Origin: Bombella intestini
GTDB lineage: Bacteria > Pseudomonadota > Alphaproteobacteria > Acetobacterales > Acetobacteraceae
Direction of reading: 5' to 3'
Length of the DNA stretch: 64,000 nucleotides
Assembly (NCBI RefSeq): GCF_002003665.1
Contig: NZ_JATM01000003.1
Coordinates: 308,129-372,128 of the forward strand
How positions within the stretch are numbered: position 1 is the stretch's first letter; each line of letters starts with the position of its first letter. The notes under the pieces are model-generated. The model did no database searches. It was not told the origin of the DNA and worked only from the letters and a program-made list of their open reading frames with translations. Position numbers and translations under genes: made by a program. Of this stretch, positions 53,110-61,403 are shown one piece after another.

Positions 53110-54003
53110 GTGAAGCTGGAACACCATAAGCCTGTATGTCTGTCAGATTTTCGAGCAGTGCTTGGGGAGGGGCCAGTCTGGATTAAGGCTGAGAATGCGT
53201 TCTATTTTGTCGATATTGTCAGCCATCATGTCCATCGCTACAGCCTGACGGATGCGTCCCTATCGGTGTGGAATGCGCCTAACCGTACAGGCTTTTTGCT
53301 GCCTGTTAATGATGGGACGTTCCTAGCTGGCCTGCCGGATGGTCTGCATCGGTTTGATGTGAAGACGGGTTATTTCGAGCGGGCCTGCGTGATCGAGCCA
53401 GAAGATGAGGGGAACCGTCTGAATGATGGTTGTGTCGATCAGAGGGGGCGTATCTGGTTTGGCACGATGGATGACGGGGAAAGCCGGGACAGCGGCTCCC
53501 TGTATCGGGTTGAACATAAAAAGGGTGAGTTGGTTATTTCACATTGGGACAGTGGTTATACTGTGTCCAATGGTCCGGCGATCTCCCCTTGTGGTAAGGT
53601 GCTGTATGCTTGCGATAGCCCGCAGCAGCGTATCTATGCCTTTGATATTAGCGAGGATGGCAGCCTTACAAACAAGCGCATTTTCGCTACCTTCACCAAG
53701 GGTTATCCCGATGGTGTCGTAACAGATAGTGAAGGCAATCTCTGGTGCGGAACATGGGCTGGAGGGCAGATTACTCGTTTCCGCCCGGATGGAAGCATGA
53801 TGGAGCCAATTGCGCTGCCGGTTGCTAACGTTACGAAAGTGGCTTTCGGTGGTGAGGACTACAAGACCGTGTTTGTGACGACTGCTCGCAAGGGGCTAAG
53901 CCCAGAGGAGCTAGAAGCACAACCGCAGGCAGGTGGCATTTTTGCCTTCCGTACGGATGTTCCGGGTAACCCACAGCATAGTTTCGTGCTGGAAACTGTC
54001 TGA
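53110..54003 (+). CDS. SMP-30/gluconolactonase-like beta-propeller protein
   Basis: The protein of about 297 residues is a six-bladed propeller of the SMP-30/gluconolaconase/LRE family, which often hydrolyses sugar lactones. Blocks include LGEGPVWI (metal Glu), NRLNDGCVDQRGRIWFGTMDD (with metal-binding Asn), SNGPAISPCGKVLYACDS (with metal-binding Asn and Asp), and YPDGVVTDSEGNLWCG. No signal peptide is visible, so it is cytoplasmic. I chose the GTG at 53110, which has GGGAGAG at good spacing; the ATG at 53083 has its site too close. A sugar-acid lactone substrate would fit acetic acid bacteria. Confidence 0.85.
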   Translation: MKLEHHKPVCLSDFRAVLGEGPVWIKAENAFYFVDIVSHHVHRYSLTDASLSVWNAPNRTGFLLPVNDGTFLAGLPDGLHRFDVKTGYFERACVIEPEDEGNRLNDGCVDQRGRIWFGTMDDGESRDSGSLYRVEHKKGELVISHWDSGYTVSNGPAISPCGKVLYACDSPQQRIYAFDISEDGSLTNKRIFATFTKGYPDGVVTDSEGNLWCGTWAGGQITRFRPDGSMMEPIALPVANVTKVAFGGEDYKTVFVTTARKGLSPEELEAQPQAGGIFAFRTDVPGNPQHSFVLETV

Positions 54004-54029
54004 TCTGTTCTGCTCATGTTATCCAAAAG

Positions 54030-54059
54030 AAAGAGGGGCCGTAATAGGCCCCTCTTTTT
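54030..54059. terminator. Shared terminator of the SMP-30-like gene and mutT
   Basis: A perfect 11-bp stem (54030-54040 with 54047-54057), a 6-base loop and five T residues. It lies between convergent genes. Confidence 0.88.
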
Positions 54060-54076
54060 CGTGCTTGTACCGTTAA

Positions 54077-54496
54077 TCAGCCCAGAAGAGTCTGAATGTG
54101 GGGAACAAGAGGGGCATCGGCCTTGGGCATGGGATACTCGCCCAGTTTGTTGGTTGGTACCCACGCCAGATTCTGGCCTTCCCGCCCGACAGGTTCGTTT
54201 TCCCATTCCCGGACAAGATAAAGCACCATGAGCAGATGGAAGGTGGCGCACTCCTCGCTCACAAAGGTAAAGGGCTCCAGAGCATCCGGTCGCACGGTGA
54301 TACCCAGCTCTTCATGCAGTTCCCGTACTAGTGCGGCCTCTGGGGATTCCGGGACTTCCACTTTCCCGCCGGGGAACTCCCACAATCCAGCGAAGGTTTT
54401 CCCTTCTGGTCGCTGTGCCAGAAGAATGGTTCCATCCTGTTTGATGAGAATGGCTGCCGTGACAAGTAGCGTATGGGGACGGACGGGTGAAGGCAT
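54077..54496 (-). CDS. mutT: NUDIX hydrolase, MutT type (8-oxo-dGTP diphosphatase)
   Basis: This 139-residue enzyme should remove oxidised dGTP from the nucleotide pool. The complete Nudix box runs from Gly44 to Ile66: Glu50, Arg58-Glu59, Glu62-Glu63 and Gly65 are all in place. LWEFPGGKVE is the usual MutT lead-in. CGGAGCC precedes the start. Specificity for 8-oxo-dGTP is inferred from similarity to MutT. Confidence 0.88.
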   Translation of the reverse strand: MPSPVRPHTLLVTAAILIKQDGTILLAQRPEGKTFAGLWEFPGGKVEVPESPEAALVRELHEELGITVRPDALEPFTFVSEECATFHLLMVLYLVREWENEPVGREGQNLAWVPTNKLGEYPMPKADAPLVPHIQTLLG

Positions 54497-54631
54497 TAGA
54501 GGCTCCGTATCCAGAATGTCATACTGTGTGGAGTGAGGGGCAAAAATGCGCCTTTTATGCCACAGGGGGAAGAGGAAACGTTAAAAAAAACCATATGGAC
54601 CTTTGCGAGGGACGCTACTGCCCGGTAGGAA

Positions 54632-54672
54632 GTCAGGCATAATTTGAGTGGATAGCTGCCCTGACTTGGAGA
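54632..54672 (+). promoter_or_regulatory. Leader hairpin before the second TonB receptor gene
   Basis: GTCAGGCA (54632-54639) can pair with TGCCCTGAC (54657-54665), one bulged base, 17-base loop. The ribosome site GGAGA (54668-54672) follows at once. The hairpin could influence translation of the receptor. It does not resemble a cobalamin riboswitch. Confidence 0.35.
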
Positions 54673-54683
54673 CAACCCCTGTC

Positions 54684-57269
54684 ATGGGTTTTTTATTGTG
54701 TACTGATATCATGGGAGTGCCAGACGCATTGCGCCGCCATCTTCTTCTATCCTCCGCAGCCATTTTTCTGGGAATGGGTGGTGGAGCTGCTTTCGCCCAG
54801 ACCCGATCCTCAACGTCAGTGGCACCCGCCAGGGAGGCAGCAGGAAAACCTGCTGCAATGCGTGACAGCACCGGGGTGGCACATCGGCAGGGTGTTCATA
54901 AAGGAACCCCTCGAAAGGGTGCAGCTACGGGTAAGGCAAATAGTGGAATCAGTGCGGCCAGTGCCAGCGCAGGGCCGGTGAAGAAGGCTCCCCATCGCCG
55001 ACTGAAATATGTATCGGCTCATGGTGTGCAGAGCCTCTCTGTACATGCGTCTCATGCTAGCCGGTCCTCGGAACTGGCTGTGCCTAAAAGCGTGATGAAG
55101 GAGTACGTGCCCGGTACAAGCCCCTATAAAGCATTGGACCGTATGCCGGGTGTGAGCTTTACCTCTACGGACCCGTTTGGCATCGATAGTTTCGGGGCCA
55201 ATCTTTATGTCCGTGGGTTCTTCATGAATCAGCTGGGCGTGACGCTAGATGGCATCCCGTTGAATGATCAGACCTATCAGTCCGTCAATGGTCTTAGCCT
55301 CGCCTCGGCTATCATTCCTGATGATATTGGCAGCATGACCATGTCGCAGGGTGGCGGTGGTGTGGATGTGGCATCCACCAACACGCTGGGCGGGACCATT
55401 CGTGTTACATCCAGCGATCCTTCCGACACGTTGGGCGGCAAGGTCAGTCAGGCATTTGGCAGCTATGGGTCTTACCGTACCTATGCCCGGTTTGATTCAG
55501 GTCGTTTGAATGAGTCTGGCACGAAGTTTTATACTTCCTACGCTCGTACCGATGAAGGTATGTGGGAGGGGAAGGGCGATCAGTTCCTCCAGCAAGTGAA
55601 TGCTAAGCTAGTGCAGCCGCTTGGTGAGCGCAGCAAGATTTCGGCTTTTTTCGACTGGACGGACCTTCAGCAGCAGAACTACCCGGACCTCTCACTGGGG
55701 ATGATTAATAATCTGGGCTGGCGTGTGCCACATCTCTATCCAGATTATAAAAAGGCCTATCAGTGGGCGCAGCAGTGCAATAATAGTCCGAACAATTTCA
55801 TGGCTTATCCGGGGTCCAACGGGCAGGTCAACGCCTGTCAGATGCCCTATTATGATGGTGGCCAGCACGAAACCAACTTTCTTGGCGGGTTGAATCTTGA
55901 CCTCGCTCTGACGGACCATCTGACATGGCATACGACTGCCTACGGTCATGCTCAGTCTGGCAATTACAGCTATACGGCGGCAGCCTCTGCGGCCTCGACC
56001 GACCCGGACCTTCAGGTCGCTACGCCGAATGGTGTGCCGCTCTATCAAGAGGTCTGGAAGAACAGTCAGCAGCGTTTTGGTATTACGAGCAGCCTGGATT
56101 ATCGCTGGGGTCATCATAGGATCGACACAGGGGTTTGGTACGAGAATAATAACCAGACCGCCGGGTTGTATAATTATCTGGAGCCAGAGCTAGGTGCGGG
56201 AGCGCCTGTTAAGGCAGTTGGGCCTTATGGTGTCTATGGGCCTGCGGACCGGGTCTATAACTTCAAGTGGCGCACCAATGTGGTGCAAACCCACCTTCAG
56301 GATACTTACACCATCATCAAGGGGCTGACCCTGACCGCTGGTTTTCGTTCGCTGATCTCCCAGACATCCGGTGGCGGGCATGAGAATGACAACTCATGGG
56401 CGGCTTTGGATGCTGGCGGTCTTCCGTCTGGCTCGCTGCATGCTACAGGGGCCTTCCTGCCGCATTTCAATTTGGACTGGCGACTGAACCGGCAAAACGA
56501 GTTTTATATCGACGTATCCAAGAACATGCGTGCCTACGAGGTGTCTGGCACGGGTGTGGCCAACTCGCTGTTTTCTGTGCCCAATCAGCAGGAGTTTCTA
56601 CGGCAGAAGGCGCAGTCTAAGCCAGCCCGTGCATGGACCTATATGGGGGGCTATCGCTTTACGTCATCTATCGTTCAGTTGGATGCTACGGTCTATCATT
56701 CCACTTTGATGCATGAGCTTCTGGCTGGGGCGCGTGGAACAATGTTCAACCCGATCTCTGAAGAGTTCGATTTCGGGCGCATTTCCATGACGGGGGCTAA
56801 TGGCAGCGTTTCTGTGCGCCCACTGCCGGGGTTGGTCATCACCAATACGCTCAGTTACAATAAGGGCACATATGACCGTGATGTGACCTCCAGTGCTGGG
56901 AATCATTACGCCTTGAAGGGTAAGAACATCGTCAATTATCCGTCATGGATGTATAAGGCCTCTGTTGCTTATACATGGCATGGGATTAATGCGCATTTCG
57001 ATGCCAATTACTTTGGTAAGCGCTATTACAGCTTCATGAATGATACGTCCATTGGCAGCTATTGGCTGGCCAACACGGGGGTGAATTACACCTTCAAGAA
57101 GCTGGCCGGTGTGCGGGACCTAACGGTTAGCTTTAATGTCTATAATTTGTTCAACAACAAATATATCGCCATGATGGGTGAGAATAATAACCCGCCCGTG
57201 GGGGATTATCAGTCCTTAGAGCGAGGTGCGACACGGGAATATTTCGGGACGATCAGCGCAGCGTTCTAA
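54684..57269 (+). CDS. TonB-dependent outer-membrane receptor
   Basis: This receptor of about 861 residues has a signal peptide (hydrophobic core LLLSSAAIFLGMG, cleavage near AAFA). About 100 basic, Ala/Ser-rich disordered residues follow, then a plug domain (about residues 135-260; DRMPGVSF, LYVRGFFMNQLGVTLDGIP, NTLGGTIRVTSSDP) and a large barrel ending in FGTISAAF with the classical terminal Phe. It resembles the TonB receptors expanded in acetic acid bacteria; the substrate is unknown. ATG 54684 has GGAGA upstream; ATG 54711 and GTG 54648 are alternatives. It is monocistronic. Confidence 0.9.
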   Translation: MGFLLCTDIMGVPDALRRHLLLSSAAIFLGMGGGAAFAQTRSSTSVAPAREAAGKPAAMRDSTGVAHRQGVHKGTPRKGAATGKANSGISAASASAGPVKKAPHRRLKYVSAHGVQSLSVHASHASRSSELAVPKSVMKEYVPGTSPYKALDRMPGVSFTSTDPFGIDSFGANLYVRGFFMNQLGVTLDGIPLNDQTYQSVNGLSLASAIIPDDIGSMTMSQGGGGVDVASTNTLGGTIRVTSSDPSDTLGGKVSQAFGSYGSYRTYARFDSGRLNESGTKFYTSYARTDEGMWEGKGDQFLQQVNAKLVQPLGERSKISAFFDWTDLQQQNYPDLSLGMINNLGWRVPHLYPDYKKAYQWAQQCNNSPNNFMAYPGSNGQVNACQMPYYDGGQHETNFLGGLNLDLALTDHLTWHTTAYGHAQSGNYSYTAAASAASTDPDLQVATPNGVPLYQEVWKNSQQRFGITSSLDYRWGHHRIDTGVWYENNNQTAGLYNYLEPELGAGAPVKAVGPYGVYGPADRVYNFKWRTNVVQTHLQDTYTIIKGLTLTAGFRSLISQTSGGGHENDNSWAALDAGGLPSGSLHATGAFLPHFNLDWRLNRQNEFYIDVSKNMRAYEVSGTGVANSLFSVPNQQEFLRQKAQSKPARAWTYMGGYRFTSSIVQLDATVYHSTLMHELLAGARGTMFNPISEEFDFGRISMTGANGSVSVRPLPGLVITNTLSYNKGTYDRDVTSSAGNHYALKGKNIVNYPSWMYKASVAYTWHGINAHFDANYFGKRYYSFMNDTSIGSYWLANTGVNYTFKKLAGVRDLTVSFNVYNLFNNKYIAMMGENNNPPVGDYQSLERGATREYFGTISAAF

Positions 57270-57287
57270 TTTGTGACGGAATGAGAG

Positions 57288-57323
57288 AAACGGCCCGCCC
57301 TGTTTTCAGGCGGGCCGTTTTTT
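57288..57323. terminator. Shared terminator of the TonB receptor and DUF815 genes
   Basis: A perfect 12-bp stem (57288-57299 with 57309-57320), a 9-base loop and six T residues between convergent genes. Confidence 0.9.
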
Positions 57324-57326
57324 GTG

Positions 57327-58202
57327 TCAGCGGGTTCCCTCGGCCAGTTCAGCACTTAGGGCCGTGATAAACTGGGAAGCCACCCGGCCGGAGCGGCTGC
57401 CTCGCTGGATAGACCATTGCAGCGCACGGCGGTGTAGCTCATCTTTAGCGATGGGAAGTTTCCGGTCTGCTGCGTAGGCATCAATGATGCTCAGATAATG
57501 GGGTTGAGAGGCTCCATATAGGCCAATCCATAGCCCGAACCGGTCGGAGAGGGAGACCTTTTCTTCAATGGCCTCACCCGGATTGATGGCATTGCCCGAT
57601 TCATTCTCAATCATGTTCTGCGGCATGAGATGGCGGCGGTTGGAGGTAGCATAAACCAGTACATTGTCTGGTCGCCCGGCGATGCCGCCATCAAGAACGG
57701 ATTTCAGCGATTTGTAATCGGCATCCTGCGTCTCAAAGGAGAGATCATCACAGAAGAGGATGACCCGGCGGGTACTGCGGCGCAGCAGGGCTAGAAGCTG
57801 CGGTAGAGTGTTGAGATCATCCCGTGGAATCTCAATCAGAGCCAGAGGGGGCTGGCCATTTTTGCGTTGTTCCTCATTGATGGCCAGCAGGCAGGCTTTG
57901 ACAAGCGAGGACTTACCCATGCCTCTTGCCCCCCAGAGCATGACATTATTGGCAGCCAGCCCGTGAGCAAAGAAGCGTGTATTGCCCATGACCTGCCTTA
58001 TCTGCCGGTCGATGCCTTTTAGTAGATCAAGCGGAACGGCCTGCATCTGGGGGATGGGTAGCAGGCGGCCATCCGCTCCCTGCCAGAGGAATGCATCCTG
58101 CGTGAGGTCATCCACTATGGAGGGGTCTGCCGGGGGAGGCGCCATGCGCTCCAGACTATTGGCGATACGGGTCAGGAGGGGAATGATGGCGGTTGTGGGC
58201 AT
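57327..58202 (-). CDS. AAA-type ATPase of the DUF815 family
   Basis: The 291-residue protein has Walker A ARGMGKSSLVKA (about residue 91), Walker B RVILFCDDLSF and the sensor-like VYATSNRRHLMP. FLWQGADGRLLPIPQM is the N-terminal DUF815 block. The family is conserved in alphaproteobacteria but uncharacterised. ATG 58202 has AGGAAGA upstream and was preferred over the longer frame to 58268, which would run into the yajC promoter. It is divergent from yajC, a conserved neighbourhood. Confidence 0.87.
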   Translation of the reverse strand: MPTTAIIPLLTRIANSLERMAPPPADPSIVDDLTQDAFLWQGADGRLLPIPQMQAVPLDLLKGIDRQIRQVMGNTRFFAHGLAANNVMLWGARGMGKSSLVKACLLAINEEQRKNGQPPLALIEIPRDDLNTLPQLLALLRRSTRRVILFCDDLSFETQDADYKSLKSVLDGGIAGRPDNVLVYATSNRRHLMPQNMIENESGNAINPGEAIEEKVSLSDRFGLWIGLYGASQPHYLSIIDAYAADRKLPIAKDELHRRALQWSIQRGSRSGRVASQFITALSAELAEGTR

Positions 58203-58270
58203 GGTCTTCCTGTACAATGAACTTGACGTGAACCCTCGGGACGATATGGTCCCGGGAGTATCCCACAAAG

Positions 58271-58639
58271 ATGGAACTAAAATTACCTATGAACAATCTT
58301 CTTTTCTCTACGGCTTATGCCGCAGATGTCGGCGGTGGCGCTTTTAATTCGGCAGCGTTGATGCAGTATGCGCCGATCGTTCTGGTTTTCATTGTCTTCT
58401 ACTTCCTGCTTATCCGCCCGCAGCAGAAGCGGCAGCGTCAGCTGCGTGAGGAGCAGAACAGCCTCCGTCGTGGTGATCGGATCATCACAGCAGGGGGTAT
58501 CGTAGGGACGGTGCAGAACACCCGTGATGATTCTCAGGAAGTGGATGTGGAGATTGCACAGGGTGTGAAGGTGAAGGTCATTCGTAGCACGATCATGACT
58601 ATCCTTCCCCGTGAAGAAAAAGTCGCCAACGATTCATGA
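58271..58639 (+). CDS. yajC: Preprotein translocase subunit YajC
   Basis: YajC is a small accessory of the SecDF translocase complex. The 122-residue sequence has one membrane helix (about residues 33-50: APIVLVFIVFYFLLIRPQQ), then the cytoplasmic domain with LRRGDRIITAGGIVGTV. The start may be ATG 58271 (GGGAG upstream) or ATG 58289. secD and secF normally follow, but here a strong terminator and then sodB on the other strand come next. Confidence 0.92.
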   Translation: MELKLPMNNLLFSTAYAADVGGGAFNSAALMQYAPIVLVFIVFYFLLIRPQQKRQRQLREEQNSLRRGDRIITAGGIVGTVQNTRDDSQEVDVEIAQGVKVKVIRSTIMTILPREEKVANDS

Positions 58640-58678
58640 GGCGAGATCAGTCGCTTATTTTGCTTAGCTGATCTGATG

Positions 58679-58720
58679 AAAAAAGGCCCTGCCACGATGT
58701 TCCGTGGCAGGGCCTTTTTT
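58679..58720. terminator. Shared terminator of yajC and sodB
   Basis: A perfect 18-bp stem (58679-58696 with 58703-58720) has a 6-base loop, with A/T-runs on both sides. It works for both convergent genes and is the strongest hairpin in the window. Confidence 0.95.
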
Positions 58721-58740
58721 ATGCGGGGTTGATCCGTGGA

Positions 58741-59349
58741 TCAGGCACCCTTCAGGCAGCTCTCGGCATACTCGTAGTTAGCGAGACGGTCGAGGAAGTT
58801 GCTGACATAGTCCGGGCGGCGATTGCGGAAGTCCAGATAATAGGAATGTTCCCACACATCCAGACCCAGCAGCGTACGGCCCTCATCTTCGGAGAGCGGA
58901 TTGGCAGCATTGGCTGTCTTTGTGACCTTCAGCTTGCCATCAGAGCCCAGAACCAGCCATGCCCAGCCAGACCCAAACTGTGTTGTTGCAGCCTGCTTGA
59001 AAGCAGCCTTGAAGGCATCAACAGACCCGAAATCTTCTACCAGCTTCTTTTCCAGTGCGCCGGGGATCTTACCACCCTTGGGGGAGAGGCAGTTCCAGAA
59101 GATGCAGTGGTTCCAGTGCTGTCCAGCATTGTTGAAGACAGGGGCAAGAGAGGAATCAGCGTGAGAGAGGGCAATGATCTCCTCAAGTGCCTTGCCTGCC
59201 AGTTCCGGCTTGCTCTCAACAAAACCATTCAGGGCCGTGACATAAGCCTGATGATGCTTGCCGTGGTGCAGTTCCAGTGTTTCCTGGCACATACCAGCAT
59301 CGGCCAGTGCGTTTTCGGCGTAGGGGAGTTTTGGGAGCTCAAAAGCCAT
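58741..59349 (-). CDS. sodB: Iron-type superoxide dismutase
   Basis: This 202-residue enzyme converts superoxide to peroxide and oxygen. The metal ligands are in HHGKHHQAYV (first His near residue 27), HWNHCIFWNC, and DVWEHSYYLDFRNRRPDYV (Asp and His). The overall form suits Fe-SOD or cambialistic Fe/Mn-SOD. AAGGAAGA precedes the ATG. Its promoter is visible upstream and its terminator is shared with yajC. Confidence 0.94.
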   Translation of the reverse strand: MAFELPKLPYAENALADAGMCQETLELHHGKHHQAYVTALNGFVESKPELAGKALEEIIALSHADSSLAPVFNNAGQHWNHCIFWNCLSPKGGKIPGALEKKLVEDFGSVDAFKAAFKQAATTQFGSGWAWLVLGSDGKLKVTKTANAANPLSEDEGRTLLGLDVWEHSYYLDFRNRRPDYVSNFLDRLANYEYAESCLKGA

Positions 59350-59411
59350 GTGAAATCTTCCTTAACATATGAGGGGCAGAGAGCATCTCCCGGCCCATTC
59401 ATGACACCCTT

Positions 59412-59440
59412 TAGCTATGGTTGAGAGGCAGCAACGTCAA
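59412..59440 (-). promoter_or_regulatory. Candidate promoter of sodB
   Basis: On the minus strand TTGACG (59440-59435) is followed after 17 bases by TAGCTA (59417-59412), about 62 bases before the sodB start. Five of six -35 bases match the consensus. Confidence 0.5.
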
Positions 59441-59514
59441 GATGTACGGGGCGGTCTGCCCCAAAAAAAGAGTAAACTGGTCCAATAATTCAGTTGCTGT
59501 CTCCTACGGTAGGT

Positions 59515-60387
59515 TTAGCGGTTTGCGGCATCCCGCTCCATCTTAGCGATGAGGGCGGCATAGTCCTCGTTCGCATGATAGTGATTGGAAGCTGCCAGAT
59601 TTTGAGAAGCGGCTGCCATACCATGCATCGGTACGCCGCAGCGGCGGGCTGCTTCCATGAGGAGGCCCATGTCCTTACTCATCAGCCGGGTTGGGAATTG
59701 GGATGGGAATTTCCTCGCTTTGCCCATGCTAATCTTGCGCTTGTGGTGAGGGCTGATGACGGCCAACTCCTGTAGGGCATCAAAAAGCACATTGCGGTCT
59801 ACGCCTGCAGCAAGCCCATAGGCGATGCCTTCAGCAATGATGTTCAACGTGCCACCCATAATACCGTTGACGACCAGCTTCAGCCGTGCCGCACTCCCGG
59901 CGGGGCCTGTATGGAGTGTAATACGGCCGATACAGTCCAAAATGGGGCGTGCTCGTTTTAGTGTCTCTTTAGGGCCACCTGCCAGCATGATGAGGGCACC
60001 CTTGTCGGCTTCTGGTGTGCTGCCGGACATGGGGGTGTCCATCACCTCGACTTTACGTTCACCAAGCAGGGTAGCAAGATTATCAGCCTGTTCCGGCGAG
60101 ACGGTAGAGGTATCCAGCACGAGTTGGCCTTCACGCAGTCCAGCCAGAAGGCCATCGGGGCCATGCAGAGCTGCATTTTCGGCAGCATCATCTGGGACGC
60201 AGAGAATAACGGCGTCACTTTGTTCTGCTACGAGGCGTGGGGAGGCCAGCATGGGAACATCCGCATCGCCATGACCTTTGCCCGATGGTGTGTAGGCGAT
60301 GATCTCGTAGCCTGCTTGCTCCAGATTCTGCCCCATGAGCGAGGCCATGGCGCCGTAACCGATGAAGCCGATAATGCTGATGGACAT
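59515..60387 (-). CDS. NAD(P)-dependent beta-hydroxyacid dehydrogenase
   Basis: This 290-residue member of the 3-hydroxyisobutyrate / tartronate semialdehyde reductase family has a Rossmann start (IIGFIGYGAMASLMGQNL), the substrate loop DTPMSGSTPEADKG, and the catalytic-lysine helix AARLKLVVNGIMGG. KDMGLLMEAARRCGVPM is the C-terminal family block. The nucleotide loop reads GYGAM where most members have GLGxMG. AAGGAG precedes ATG 60387; the frame stays open to 60645 but the extra part is low-complexity and non-homologous. Substrate unknown. Confidence 0.86.
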   Translation of the reverse strand: MSISIIGFIGYGAMASLMGQNLEQAGYEIIAYTPSGKGHGDADVPMLASPRLVAEQSDAVILCVPDDAAENAALHGPDGLLAGLREGQLVLDTSTVSPEQADNLATLLGERKVEVMDTPMSGSTPEADKGALIMLAGGPKETLKRARPILDCIGRITLHTGPAGSAARLKLVVNGIMGGTLNIIAEGIAYGLAAGVDRNVLFDALQELAVISPHHKRKISMGKARKFPSQFPTRLMSKDMGLLMEAARRCGVPMHGMAAASQNLAASNHYHANEDYAALIAKMERDAANR

Positions 60388-60467
60388 GGGCCGCTCCTTT
60401 TTCAATTTTGTGTTTGTCTTTAGTGGAGATGGTGTGGAGCGGCGAGGGCGTAAAGGGGGTAAGAAAA

Positions 60468-60487
60468 AACCCCGCCGAAGCGGGGTT
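60468..60487 (-). terminator. Terminator of the NYN-domain gene
   Basis: A perfect 8-bp stem (60468-60475 with 60480-60487) with a tetraloop is followed by six T residues on the minus strand, 16 bases after the NYN gene stop. Confidence 0.85.
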
Positions 60488-60502
60488 GAAGAGAGGGGAA
60501 TC

Positions 60503-61108
60503 TTATTCTTCGTCGTCGTAATCTTCCGCATCTGCTGGATGACGGATGGGAGGGCGGGAGCGGTTGTCCGCATTGCGGCGAGTAAAGTGATGGGCAATAT
60601 CGGCCAGCTCCACAAAGTGGTCTGTCTGGCGGCGTAGATCATCACCGATCATCGGCGGCGTTGTCTTGACGGAAGAAATGACCGTAACCCGGACCCCACG
60701 GGACTGAACAGCCTCTACCGCACGGCGCAGGTCAGAATCCCCACTAATGATTACGATATGGTCCAGTCGGGGAGCCTGTTCGATCAGATCGACGGCCAGC
60801 TCGACATTCATGTTGCCCTTTACACGGCGTTGACCGGACTGGTTAGTAAATTCCCGTGCCGTCTTAGTGACCAGATGGTAACCATTATAGGCCAGCCAGT
60901 CTGTCAGCGGGCGGAGAGGGGAGTAATCTTCAGTTTCCGGCATGGCGGCATAGTAAAAGGCCCGCTGGAAAGAGCACTGCTGCTCAAAAAGGTCACGCAG
61001 GGCAAGAAAATCTACTTCAAAACCCAAGTTGCGTGCCGCATGGTGCAGGCTAGCTCCGTTGATGAAAAGTGATGTACGATCGTTTTTACGTAGAAGAAGA
61101 TTGGACAT
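60503..61108 (-). CDS. NYN-domain (LabA/DUF88-like) protein with altered active site
   Basis: This 201-residue PIN-like NYN protein stands where alphaproteobacteria keep a LabA/DUF88 gene before rpoZ. NYN nucleases use a cluster of acidic residues. Here the first strand reads LFINGASL with Asn17 where the family has Asp (FIDGANL), and the second block reads KGNMNVELAVD with Asn101 for Asp. Asp107 and SGDSD (Asp124, Asp126) remain. Metal binding is thus probably weakened. The tail is Arg/Pro-rich then acidic (DAEDYDDEE). ATG 61108 was preferred over GTG 61117. It is divergent from rpoZ. Confidence 0.85.
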   Translation of the reverse strand: MSNLLLRKNDRTSLFINGASLHHAARNLGFEVDFLALRDLFEQQCSFQRAFYYAAMPETEDYSPLRPLTDWLAYNGYHLVTKTAREFTNQSGQRRVKGNMNVELAVDLIEQAPRLDHIVIISGDSDLRRAVEAVQSRGVRVTVISSVKTTPPMIGDDLRRQTDHFVELADIAHHFTRRNADNRSRPPIRHPADAEDYDDEE

Positions 61109-61403
61109 ATAGCTCACATATAGTCTTGGTCGTTAAAGAAGCGTCCTGCTATTTTCCTATTCTGCATGTTGATGAGGTTCATACAGGATTTAAGGTTATG
61201 GATGGCATAATCGTCCCGGAGAAGACAGGACAGCCTCTCTCAACCCTTCTTACAGCTTTGCGTTGCGTCAATAAAGGCCTTTGTGGTAATAAAAGACGAG
61301 ATTATGAGATGAGAGAGGTGAGTCTGCTTATTATATGGCAGGCTTACTTCTGGCCCGATGGCTGAAGGGCCATTCCAGCATGTGAGTGGGGAGAGCCAGT
61401 TTT
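61109..61403 (+). other. Divergent promoter region of the NYN gene and rpoZ
   Basis: These 295 bases, more AT-rich than the surroundings, hold no gene I can support. TTGCGT (61263-61268) and TAATAA (61287-61292), 18 bases apart, are a weak promoter candidate for rpoZ. Confidence 0.3.

Noticed and set aside
54497..54683. Possible cobalamin or other known riboswitch before the second TonB receptor
   Set aside because: Too short and without the conserved core sequences; only a simple hairpin is supported.
58729..59424. Plus-strand frame of 231 codons opposite sodB
   Set aside because: sodB is certain on the other strand and has promoter and terminator; the reverse frame starts inside the terminator region.
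59447..59461. GGGGC/GCCCC hairpin upstream of sodB
   Set aside because: Only 5 bp, with the T-run on the wrong side for a terminator of the upstream minus-strand gene; not strong enough to list as a feature.
60388..60645. N-terminal extension of the beta-hydroxyacid dehydrogenase
   Set aside because: The Rossmann fold begins right after the ATG at 60387 with a strong ribosome site, and the upstream part overlaps the NYN gene terminator and 3' end.
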